A stretch of DNA of 64,000 nucleotides from Aralia elata (Eukaryota; Streptophyta; Magnoliopsida; Apiales; Araliaceae), in the NCBI GenBank assembly GCA_034770075.1, contig CM068386.1:40543990-40607989 (forward strand). The letters are read 5' to 3'. The position numbers and the translations under genes are program-made. Shown piece by piece: positions 1 to 9,772 of this stretch (the stretch's first letter is position 1; each line of letters opens with the position of its first letter). The notes under the pieces were generated by a model. It was not told the DNA's origin, did not search any database, and saw only the letters and a list, made by a program, of their open reading frames with translations.

Positions 1-81
1 ACAGGTACGAGTTCTACTCCAAGTCCTTTCGTGTTCTCCTTGAATTCGCAGGTTAGATTCCTTCCTTTGATCAACGTTAGC
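1..81 (-). mobile_element. U1: left fragment of an unclassified LTR, cut by a solo LTR
   Basis: This stretch and 3076-4604 are the two halves of one sequence, separated by solo LTR S1 and joined by its TTAGC duplication (77-81 and 3076-3080). It has no ORF. It probably belongs to the R/U5 side of a minus-strand LTR whose end lies left of the window. The family was not recognised. Confidence 0.5.
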
Positions 82-750
82 TGTGACACCCCCAAATTCA
101 GGTTCCAATACCTCGAATTTGGTGTTCATGATAACTAACATCCAATTACCTTCAATCAACATACGACGACTAAATGCAGAATAAATAATCATAAATTGAT
201 CATTTTAGAAGGTTTACAAAAGGGTCCCAAGGACTATAACCTTAAATGATTACATCACGAAGTTCAAAAAGGTAACTAACATAGTTCGTGTTACATAACC
301 GAAGTCTAGACTACACATTCAAAACAGATGGCGTGCTCATCTGAAGCCTAGAACTTCATATTCCCCTTATCTCTGCTCGAGCACTCAGGCTTAGCTGTAA
401 TATTTCATGATATAGCAAGGGTGAGCAACGAGTTTGCTCAGCAAGTTTAAAATGAATAAGAGATATATCATAAATGAGTATGAATGATAATCAGCATAGT
501 TCAACAATAAAAAGAGTTGATGAGACAACTGAACGATATAATCAAAGTTCAAATGAAGCTATGAATATTGATTATTTACTGCCGACAATCCAATAGACTA
601 TGAACATACTTTAAGGCATCAGCTGCATTAACCGACCCTTATTAGGTACAACCACCAGAATATGTACGCAATGGGATCAACCTCTTGTACCTATGAATAT
701 GCATACCATTTAATTCTGCTCTGTATCATCTTTCAGATACTTAGGAAGCT

Positions 751-763
751 CCCCACCATGGGG
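751..763 (-). other. Conserved U5 hairpin after TGAATAA in S1
   Basis: In sense (minus) the motif TGAATAA is followed by the hairpin CCCCA-TGG-TGGGG. Hairpins of different stem sequence occupy the same place after TGAACA(A) in K1 (6323-6340, 16400-16417) and K2 (27915-27934, 57118-57137), and in the L3 and L4 internal regions. Confidence 0.5.
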
Positions 764-1510
764 TTATTCATCTTAGTCTAAGAATCCATTCCAACAATAG
801 GTTTGGATAGCTCTTAAATTACTTAAATACTCGCATGTCTAGACGAACAATGGCTTAGACTTTTCTTCGAATGGTTCATGAATATCCGAACCAAAAATGT
901 TAATACAGTCTAACTATAGAACCGAATTCAGATGCACTAGGTGTGAATGCCAATAATATCAATGTGGAATAACTTTAAAACAATTAAACCACTTAGCACA
1001 TGCTTGAGAAATTAGAACTCGAGCTTAATTTGAAGAACTTGAATAATGTAATAAATTTCAGAAATTTTTGCTCAATATAGGGATTGAGTTAAGATGGGAC
1101 TTGAAAAGATATACACAATAGCATAACAATCAATCTAAAAGCTCGAAGTGAGGGAACTTGCAATAAAAAACGTAAGATTAGAGACTTGCATGATCTATTG
1201 CTTAATGATTTACTCTAGGTTTCAGTTCGGAAAGTACCCTACAATAATATAATTTCACTCTCCGATCAGACATATTATGCAGTAATAACATATTAAAAAT
1301 TTAAACACGAGTGACTCGTACGGTCTGCTCTATAGACCACTCCAACACTCTACGGCCTGATAGGGCAGCGCTACGATCAGTAGGGTTGTAATACCATCGG
1401 TAGAGTCATTCTATGACTACCTTCGGGTCTGACCAACCTGCTGCTCATAAGATGTTGGCTTCGGCTCCCCTTCGAGAACTACTAGAGGTTCGGGGGCCGC
1501 CCGTACATTG

Positions 1511-2000
1511 AGGTCCTCTTCGGTCTTGGATGTACCTTACGTTTGGCTTCGGGAAGCCAAAGGTTAGGTCTCAGCGTCACTTTAAGACTTCGGCTTCAGA
1601 GTTGTGACTTTTAAAGTCAAGTCTGGGCCTTACTGTTAATTAGAGATTCAGCTTTGGGTTCAACATTGAACCGACCCTTAGCAGCTAACAGAACCTTCGG
1701 GTTAGACTACAGATTTCCTCTTGGAAACCTCTCGTAGTTCGAGATCTCTTGAGGTTCGGGAACCTCTTCGGGCCCGGATGCTTTGAGTTTGACTTCAGAA
1801 AGCCAAAGGTTTGGGTCTCATTGACATTATAAGACTTCGGCTTCGGAGTTATGACTTTGGAAGTCAGGTCCGGACCTTATAGATACCAGGGCTCGGCTTC
1901 GGGTCTAGTATTGAACTAAGCCCAGAGCAGCTGCTACTGCCTTCGGGTTTGATTACAAATTCCACTTCGAGAACCATTCTATAGTCTGGGGGTCGGGTAA
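1511..2000. repeat. Two ~247-bp tandem copies rich in small palindromes
   Basis: Landmarks such as AGACTTCGGCTTC at 1585 and 1832 repeat at about 247 bp. Perfect short inverted repeats are dense: TTTGGCTTC-GG-GAAGCCAAA (1542-1561), TGACTTT-T-AAAGTCA (1605-1619), GGTTCAA-CA-TTGAACC (1657-1672), AACC-TTCG-GGTT (1692-1703), GAGGTTC-GG-GAACCTC (1751-1766), TGACTT-TGG-AAGTCA (1852-1866) and AGGTCCGGACCT (1866-1877). The block is GC-richer than the rest of the LTR. Confidence 0.75.
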
Positions 2001-2460
2001 CTACTTATACTTAACCCCGTTGCTTAGGTCCATGAGTTCGAGGTGAGGTGACGAGTCTTATCGGACAACTTCTGTCCTTCCGATATTACTAGGTAACAAG
2101 GATAGAATCATTAATACGACTCTGCTTTCAGTTACTAACCAGTTCTTTACAGCATGCGGTTACTATACAGCTACTTTACGACACCGAGGTTGACAATACT
2201 CTAACATCATAACTAATCATGCATGACTCCACATTACTGACTCAAATAATAGGGAAAACTATCTAAACAAGGAAGGACTACGACTTGAAATAAACAGGGC
2301 CTCACCTCTTTGGAGCTTCATTCTCTAGCTTACAGCTTTTGCTCGTCTCTCCGATCAGCAAACTCCTCCTCACGGCTACTCTCAGCTTCCAACTCACAAT
2401 ATATCTCTCTAGTATCTGAATCAGTAAACTTAATAAGCTTTACCAGAGAAATCAGGGTCT

Positions 2461-2469
2461 CTATTTATA
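2461..2469 (-). promoter_or_regulatory. TATA box of solo LTR S1
   Basis: The minus strand reads TATAAATAG, a near-perfect plant TATA box, in a sensible U3 position about 610 bp from the LTR 5' end at 3075. Transcription would run toward lower coordinates. Confidence 0.65.
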
Positions 2470-3075
2470 GAGAATCCTTTATCCAATCATTGGTTATTAC
2501 CCCGTCCTTCGGACTGGTTCCAACCGAATTAACCGCTGGTCAAGAGAGGTTTGGTGGAAAATTGCTTACCAACCCATCTTCTAGCCATACCCGGTAATCA
2601 TCACATTAGCCTTTAGTCGGCGAAGTAGGGGGGATAGGCCATTGGCCTGATGCGGTGGGCTGTCCTTTCACGCAATAATAAAAAAATGATTAGTCCTTCA
2701 CCGAAAAGATCACGTGGTCGGCAATCCCTAGTTTGGACCTTTTAAATACTAACTGACCAGCTTTCAGGCCCACATAATTAGTTTGGGTCGGGCTGGTTTA
2801 GTGAAATAAATGGACCAGTCCACTTATTAAGAGTTCTTAGTGGAGCTATTACATCAACTATCTACAAGACCCTTTTACAAATAGCTACTTGGGCTTGTTT
2901 AAAATAATTTACAAGGCCACTAGTCCATTATATTGAACTATTAAATCCATTTACATAAACCACACATAGTCACCCATGTCATTTAAGGGTTTAAAGAATC
3001 ATGCCAAAAGAATTTAATAACTGAGACTTAAATATTGACCTTAATAATATTGGTTCGAAAATCGTGGTCATTACA

Positions 3076-4604
3076 TTAGCCACCCAAGTGTTTGGCTTCT
3101 AGAGGTGATCCACCAAGAAATAATATGTATTCAAGAAGATGAGTGTTGGTAAAACCTTAGTTTCTATCTCTTTAGAAATTATAAGTACTCTCCCCAAACT
3201 ATATGGAAGTGTGTGTAACCCCAATCCATAATAAGACTCATCTTATTTATAGATATATGTAACCCTCCTAAACTATTTAGGAATAAGGTTTTATTTTAAT
3301 TAAACTCTTTTAATTAATCAAACTCCTAATCCAATTATGAATTTATGAGAGTACTTTTATTGATTAATTCTCAAACCCTTTTAGAAATTAAGTAGTAACT
3401 CTTCTTATTAATTTATATTTAATATTTTCAAAATATTAAATAATAAATATTAAGCTATTTAATTTATTCTATCTCTATAGATTAAATTAAATATACTTAA
3501 CTTATTATTACGATTATGTCATTTACTTCTTAAATAAATATTTTTCCTTTTGCAGTGTGACCCTTTAGGTTCTCCATATTAAACCGGTTGTGAATAAATC
3601 AATTAGAACAATTCTAATCTTATTTAAGTAAATAAATTAAATTATTTAATTTATTTAATTAAATAATATTTATTCTACAATAAAGGTAAGCCCCCTTAGC
3701 GATCAACGACTTTCCAGATAATATAGATTTTAACATTAATCACAAAAGAACCTTTCAATGAATAGTTACCGTACAATTCAATCCTTCTACCATACAATGT
3801 CCCAATTAAATATAAGACATGGAATTACTGCCAAGTCTTATCTTATTTAATTATATGTATTTCAATTCTCAAATGCACAACTCTAAATAATGCAAATTAT
3901 AAAATAACTTTCTAATTTCATTTTGCCTTGGCGAATGACTACTAAGTTGTCATTTATCGAATCACATAAAATATTCTCTTCTTTTACTAGAAGCGGTAGA
4001 TTCTTTGTTGACCATTCACCTATCTCCATGTACAACTACCCAAACATACGCTTTGATATACCCTAAAAATCTTAAGGGATATGCCAAAACATAACTTATC
4101 ATACACAAGATACCATGATGATCTCAAGTCCAAGGATCACTTGTACTACTATCACTAGAGAAATTCTTATTGACAGGCAAGTAAAACTCTATTAAGTATT
4201 CCTTTAGGGAGTCACGTTCAGTGAACTTATTCCCCAATAAGCACCTACATACTTACTTTAGTGTCTCCACACAAATGATTATGAGATCAATCATCCTCTT
4301 TCTAAGAGCAAGCAAGTATGTACCAATCTATCCGGATTCACTAATCCCCTTTTTAGTAATCCAACGATTAGGAACGATTTTAGTTTTAAGATTTCTTAGA
4401 ATTTAGATCTCATTAACATGATCATCATCATGATTCCAAAAGCATTGCTCAAAACTATGAGTTTATCAGATATAAAATAATAGTGCCATGCAGATAAAGT
4501 AAAATGTCTTTAGCATATAAATTTTTTATTAATAAATGAATAAGATTACAAAGTATATGCTACATCATATCAAATATAATTGGCTTGTGTGCATATTACT
4601 TTCA
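3076..4604 (-). mobile_element. U1: unclassified LTR, 5' portion (U3 and promoter)
   Basis: This is the rest of the LTR that begins at 1-81. Its minus-strand 5' terminus is TGAAAGTAATATGC at 4604, where it cuts the T0 gag reading frame after Arg-Cys-Ala-Tyr-His. The adjoining CAAAT (4605-4609) is the likely target duplication, but its partner lies outside the window. A TATA box is at 3242-3251 on the minus strand. About 1.6 kb of LTR is visible and nothing in it codes. It is AT-rich, particularly 3280-3670. It could be a Copia-type LTR, but I cannot assign it. Confidence 0.6.
3242..3251 (-). promoter_or_regulatory. TATA box of LTR U1
   Basis: The minus strand reads TATAAATAAG. It lies about 1350 bp from the LTR 5' terminus, with no competing TATA-like string as good nearby. 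Confidence 0.5.
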
Positions 4605-5688
4605 CAAATGATACGCGCACCTTTTGCTAGGATCATACCTCCTTCCCTTGGGATCAGCTGGGGGAGCCAGCTCGGTAATCTTCTTCTGAGCCAATAGTAA
4701 AGTCAATATGTTTTTGAGGGAATCACTAAGGGGAGTGAATTCACTCCTGCACCTATCTTTAATGCTTTTCTGTTGGGTTTGCTTTGGAAGGAATGTCGGT
4801 TGTGGTAGTTGAGGTTGATTACCTTGCATTCGGATGGTCGAAGCGTTTTTGTTCCCTCGGGATTGCCCCTGTAGCACCAAGGAGACATCTTCTTCTTTCT
4901 TCTTATGGCCCCTCTTGGGCGCACTTCCATAATTCCCAGACTGGATGTGCTCGGCTATGGCTTCTAACGCCGTAAGGTCCTTAATTTTCCCGACTTTTAA
5001 TCCCATTTCTGCCATCTCTCCATGCTTTATCATTTCAAAAAATGACTTACCAATGCCAGCCAACACCCTTTCATCGTGCGGAGCCTCTTGAATGTCAATA
5101 AAGGCCATTACCATTTCGTTTTCTTCCATTGGTGGACTCACTTGGGCAGCCATCCGTCTCCACCTTTGGGCATAATCTCAAAAGGACTCATTAGGTTGCT
5201 TCTTGATCTTAGTCATTTGGTACCTATCGGGAGCCATCTGAGACTGGAAATTGTACTGATTCAAGAAGGAATGGGCTAATTCCTCCCAGTTATGGATTTT
5301 GGAGTTGTCAAGTCGAGCATACCATGTTCTTGCTTCGCCTGTCAAACTTTTCTAGAAGAGTTGCATTCTAAGGCTCTCGTCTTCAGTATAAGTTCCGAGT
5401 TCTCCTATATATACTTTCAAATGAGTGTAAGGATCGCCTAATCTGTTGTACTTCTCAAAGTCCTGCACTTGGAATTTATCAGAATATCTAGCCCCTAGAA
5501 ATATGCATAGGTCAAAGTACTGAACACTTTCGTAATTTCCTGTCCCTTTCATAGACCTTATGGCGTCTCCGATTTACCTTACTTTCTTTTTGATCCCTAC
5601 ATCTTCCTTATCATCTGGGATATTGACTATTCTTGTCTGATCGGCGGAACCTTTGGTATCCTTGCTACCGAATTGGAATATAGGGGAC
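4605..5688 (-). pseudogene. gag: T0: Tat/Ogre-type gag remnant (main part)
   Basis: The minus-strand translation gives the Tat/Ogre gag capsid pattern in order: FQVQDFEKYNRLGDPYTHL, LTGEARTWYARLDN, APDRYQM, YAQRWRRMAAQVSPPMEE, then a low-complexity stretch ending at RCAYH, where family members continue into a CAYH zinc-binding motif. The frame holds in-frame stops, one just before KSLTGEA and one before DYAQRW, so it is dead. U1 cuts its C-terminal side at 4604. K1 cuts its N-terminal side at 5688; the reading continues at 19810-19987 once K1 is removed. No pol of this element is visible. The family call rests on motif recognition and is fairly secure; whether it is Ogre, Retand or another Tat group is open. 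Confidence 0.8.
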
Positions 5689-5997
5689 TGTGACGCCCCC
5701 AAATTCGGGTCTCCAAATACCCGGATCCGGTCATCACGATCCAATACAAACATTCACCTCTATCAACATATGGTAACTAAAATGCGGAATAAAATAAACA
5801 TACGTTGTTCATTACAAGGTGTTACTAGTCCCAGAATACAAATAACCTTAAACACATACACAATCCGTACCCTAATAACTATCAGGGATTAAATTACATT
5901 ACAGTAATTAACTACACATAATTTTATTTTCTGCTACATGAAGTCTATCACTTCATCTTTTCCTTCCCTTTGTTCTTCCCTGACGTCTCGGGTTTAG

Positions 5998-8605
5998 CTG
6001 CAATGAGATCATGATATAGCAAGAATGAGCAACGAGTTTGCCCAGCAAGTTTAAAGTATGACAATAAGGATGTATCATGATGAAGGGATATTAAGGAATT
6101 TCAACATTTGAAAAATCAGAAGCAAGAACAATAATTACTTTTAGAACAATTGACAGTCAAATAGACTTTGAACGATAACTTCCAAAGGAGTCAATAGCTG
6201 GTTGACCCTCTGGTTACTGGCTACAGAATAACGTACTTGAGGGGATCAGCCTCGCGTACCCTATGTATATGCATAACATTTAATTCTGCTATTTGTACCT
6301 TATATACGGTACGTGGGGTACTCCCCTGTAAATAAAGGGGTGTTCATACAGTCTAAGAATCCTTACCATTGATTGGTTCAGATAGCTTTTGTAAATTCTC
6401 ACATATTTGTCTGACCGAACAAGGGTTCAGACTTAACCATGAATGGTTTATAAATTCCTGAATTTAAATATACGAATTTCAAATGCACGAGTGCGAATAT
6501 CAATAAATACACAGATGTGGAATAATTTTGAAAGTAATTAAACCACTTAAGGCATGCTTGGAGATAAAAAACTCAAGCTTAGAGAATAACTTGCAACAGT
6601 ATATATATACCTTTTTGCACGAATTAGAAATAGTGCATAAGGCTTAGAAATTTGCTCAATGTAAAAGTTGAGTAAAGAAGAACTTGCAATAATGTAAGAA
6701 GTTAGGGTTAGGAACTTGCAAAAATCAAAGTTCGGGATAGAGAACTTGCCTGTTCGCTCAGCTACAATTTAAATCTTAGCTTTAATTACTTGACCTTGGA
6801 TAACCTATCAGCTGGTAGAGTTGGTTTATCCATTAGCATTGCGTAATTATACCCACTTATGCTATTTATTTAACAGATAAACAATTCACCGAATACATTT
6901 AATTACTACCTAGCCATCAGTTAAACAGAATTTAATTTTAATGGCCTCTAGCTATTATTTAAGATAAACAATAGTTAGTCATGGTTACCTATCATTTGAG
7001 TACCCTTCTAAATGTGGGTTAAAATTCCTTATTATCAGTTACAAGATAATTAATGAGTTTAACATGATTTGTTAACAACTAAATAGTAGTTGATCTCTTA
7101 CTTCGTCTTTTATTTACTTAATTACTATTCACCTTAAGGGCAATTGAGTAATTATTACACTTGGTTCCTTATTCAACAATAATTAAATATTCAATGTATT
7201 AATTCTACACACACTTAATTATTATTAAATATTTATTGAATAATTATTGAGTGTTTATTATCTTTATTTATTAAGGGCCACAGATAATCTTATTAATCTC
7301 ACTTCATACTTAATCATTATATCATTAATGATTAAGTAATTATTATTCTCATTAGCTCTACTCATACCTAATTATTATTAATTAAATAATAATTAGATAT
7401 TTATTATCTTTACTTATTATTTATGGATAACTAATAAACAATTATTTGTTAACCTTGTTCATAATTAATCATTAGATATTTATTATTTAACTTTATTATT
7501 TAATATTAATTACAATAATAATTAAAATATTTATTATCCTTATTTATTATTTATTGACAAATAATAAATAATTATTTCATTGAATATTTGTTTATCTTTA
7601 TTTATCACTTATTGACAAATAATCAATTTATTAACTTAATTCATACTTGATTATTATTTATTAGTAATTAAGCAATAATCAACTATTTATTAACTTTATT
7701 TATTATTTAAGGATAAATAATAAATAATTAATCTATTAATTTCATTTATACTTAATTATTATTTAATATAAAATAATAATTAAATATTTATCATCTTTAT
7801 TTATTATTTATAAATAAATAATAAATAATTATTTATTGACTTTATTCATACTTAATTATTATTATTATTAATTAAATAATAATTAGATATTAATTATCTT
7901 TTACTATAATAAATAATTATTTTATTAATCCTATTATTATTTAATGTTAACTAAATGATAATTTGGAACTTACTATTTATTTATTAATTATGGATAAGTA
8001 ATTATCACTCACTGCCTTATCATGTACCAACCGATTCTCAGCCACCAACAATTCATTAGAGTTTACAGGCCTAACGAATCTTGAGTCTAGCAAGTCATGT
8101 GTCACAAACTGAGCAAAGCTACATGGACATTTCGTCGAGCACCTTGTGGGCGTACCAAGGATCGACACTGGCTTAGTTCCTAGGCAATATTGTGCTGCCG
8201 AACCTTATGGTTCTTATACAGTCTCAACTAAGCAGTGAACCAAACCAAATTTCCCAATTCAAAACCAAACAACAACTAAAAGTAATTCAATACCAGTTTA
8301 TTAATCGAAGGAACCAACACAACACAATGCCATGTATAATCTAATCAACCCATTTGACTGCTAAAACCTTTAAGGTTCATCAACAACAAATTTTCCAAAT
8401 AAAGGCCTAATACAGTATGTAACACTACCAACACAGTCGGCAATACAAGACTTAAGCATACCAGAAAGAGTTTATACAAACCCAGTACAAGAACCATCAC
8501 GTTTTCCCAATAAGCCTAACACAGTTGAACAACACAACCTAAATACAGGAAGAAAGAAACTAAAACAACTACAAGGAAGGCTGTCATAGCAGCTCACGGT
8601 TATAC
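5998..8605 (-). other. Putative intron inside K1 3' LTR
   Basis: The donor-like context is CGAG|GTATAACC (GT at 8604-8605), 173 bp downstream of the TATA box. The acceptor-like CAG is at 5998-6000, preceded by the hairpin TGGGC-(9 nt)-GCTCA (6026-6044) and CTTGC. The hairpin has one G-U pair that forms only in sense RNA. Motif-based inference. Confidence 0.4.
7080..7990. repeat. AT-rich degenerate tandem block in K1 3' LTR
   Basis: About 900 bp almost free of G and C consist of diverged units carrying TTATTATCTTTATTTATT, AAATAATAAATAATTA and CATACTTAATTATT at roughly 100-bp intervals. Many arms are inverted (for example AATTATTATTT with AAATAATAATT). The same block is at 17160-18075. It lies inside the putative LTR intron. 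Confidence 0.7.
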
Positions 8606-8777
8606 CTCGGGTTCGTTCGGCTCGCCGTCTTTCTCCTTCTCCCAAAATACGAAACAAAGCCGGTGGACATTCACGGCTTGTTTCCTTCCCCTGCTCCCTT
8701 CTCTATCGGCAACTCACTCTCAATTTTGGGCTCACACACAAGAAATCAGCAGCTATGGTATGGGGATGGGGGGGTTC

Positions 8778-8785
8778 AATTTATA
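8778..8785 (-). promoter_or_regulatory. TATA box in K1 3' LTR
   Basis: The minus strand reads CTATAAATTG followed by a C-run. It is identical in the other LTR at 18862-18869. It lies about 940 bp from the LTR 5' terminus. Confidence 0.65.
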
Positions 8786-9725
8786 GGAAATTAGTTACCC
8801 AATTGTTGGGCAATATCCCAATTGACCTAACCATTGTCCAACGGTAGGAGGTGTAGGCTATCAATTATTCACATCAACCCATCAACCCAAGCCGCGATTT
8901 GCCGGCAACCCTCAAGCTGCGAACCCCCACTGGTCACGTCACCGCACGCTCAAACCTTTTGGTTTCTTCGATCGCCGCTCGGTCCTTGCCCGTTCCCAGC
9001 CGTGCCACCGGTTTCTCTTACACTACCGTGCTGTCAATCGCCCCCGTTTTCCCGCTGGTCGATCCTTGGTGCTGCCGGCGCCTTCCTCCCGTGCCGTCCC
9101 GTTCGATTGATTGAAAACCTATGGCTGATAGGCTCGCCTCACTCTAATCTCCTCCTTAGTTCGGCTGATTAATTTGAGGTGTTAGGGTTTTCCCCCTTTT
9201 CTTTTGCTCGGTTATCCTTCCCCAATTTGGTTTCACCGGTCAAAGCATTTCCCCAATATTATGGGTTCAACCCGACTGAAAAGAATTAAGGAGTGGGCTT
9301 GGTTCGGCTGGGGAGGGATTGGGCTCAACCCAATAGGGTTGGGCCGGTTGAATAGAAGATGGCCCAAATAATTTATAAACTGTATGCCCCTATCATTTCA
9401 ATTAAATAACTAGTTCAATTTAACTATTTAAATATTTATTTTACCAAAATTCCTCGTTTGAATTATTTAATCCGATAATAGTAAAATGAATTTATTTATT
9501 AATTTTTTCTTCCAAATTTGTTGCAAATTAAATCTAAGGGTTAACTCACTAATTTAAATCACACCATTAATGAGCCCCTTTAATGCAGGAAAATTGTTGG
9601 ACCGTATAATTATATAATTAAATAATAATTCTCACGTGGCTCCAATTAAATTCAAAAAATTAAATATAATGAATTTATTTATTAAAATAAATTCGATATA
9701 ATGTTTAAAATTTCTGGACATTACA

Positions 9726-9743
9726 TCCTCTCCCCCTTATAAA
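9726..9743 (-). other. K1 polypurine tract
   Basis: On the minus strand TTTATAAGGGGGAGAGGA abuts the 3' LTR start TGTAATG. This is the plus-strand DNA priming site. The 18-nt distance to the hairpin at 9744-9761 is shared with K2, L3 and L4. Confidence 0.9.
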
Positions 9744-9761
9744 AATTCCGTCCTCGGAATT
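9744..9761 (-). other. Pre-PPT hairpin with AGGA loop (K1)
   Basis: The minus strand reads AATTCCG-AGGA-CGGAATT, a perfect 7-bp stem with a 4-nt loop between the end of gag-pol and the polypurine tract. Counterparts are at 30794-30811, 49733-49750, 59846-59863, 49408-49425, 60170-60187, 39118-39135 and 40119-40136. Confidence 0.7.
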
Positions 9762-9772
9762 TCAATCTAAGG

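Larger units (their letters stand above)
395..2305 (-). other. Putative intron inside solo LTR S1
   Basis: On the minus strand the donor-like context is GAG|GTGAGG (GT at 2304-2305), about 155 bp downstream of the TATA box. The acceptor-like CAG is at 395-397. It is preceded by the hairpin TGAGC (436-440), a 9-nt loop and GCTCA (422-426), then CTTGC. The same layout recurs in K1, K2, L3 and L4. Splicing is inferred from motifs only. Confidence 0.4.
82..3075 (-). mobile_element. S1: solo LTR of a Tekay/Del-like Ty3/Gypsy family
   Basis: The sequence runs from TGTGACACCCCC to GGTCATTACA, so on the minus strand it reads TGTAATG...GTCACA, like the LTRs of K1. It is flanked by a perfect 5-bp duplication, TTAGC, at 77-81 and 3076-3080. 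It is 2994 bp with no internal region, primer site or coding domain, which fits a solo LTR left by recombination between two LTRs. Sense-strand landmarks are a TATA box (2461-2469), a donor-like site at 2305, a TGAGC/GCTCA hairpin (422-440) and an acceptor-like CAG (395-397). Stretches around 360-450 and 600-770 align by eye with the K1 LTR, so the two families are related but distinct. Confidence 0.9.
5689..9725 (-). repeat. K1 3' LTR
   Basis: Read on the minus strand it runs TGTAATGTCC...GGCGTCACA. It pairs with 15766-19809. Differences are scattered substitutions, a ~15-bp expansion in the AT-rich block of the other copy, and a 4-bp CACT difference near 8010. No sense coding capacity is evident; the 8834-9172 open frame is antisense and lies in the GC-rich U3. 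Confidence 0.95.

Noticed and set aside
2310..2597. 95-codon plus-strand frame near the S1 promoter
   Set aside because: Antisense to the LTR and without recognisable features.
8834..9172. Antisense open frames in the GC-rich U3 of the K1 LTR (also 18918-19256)
   Set aside because: Present in two overlapping frames, antisense to the element, and without any domain: a composition effect.
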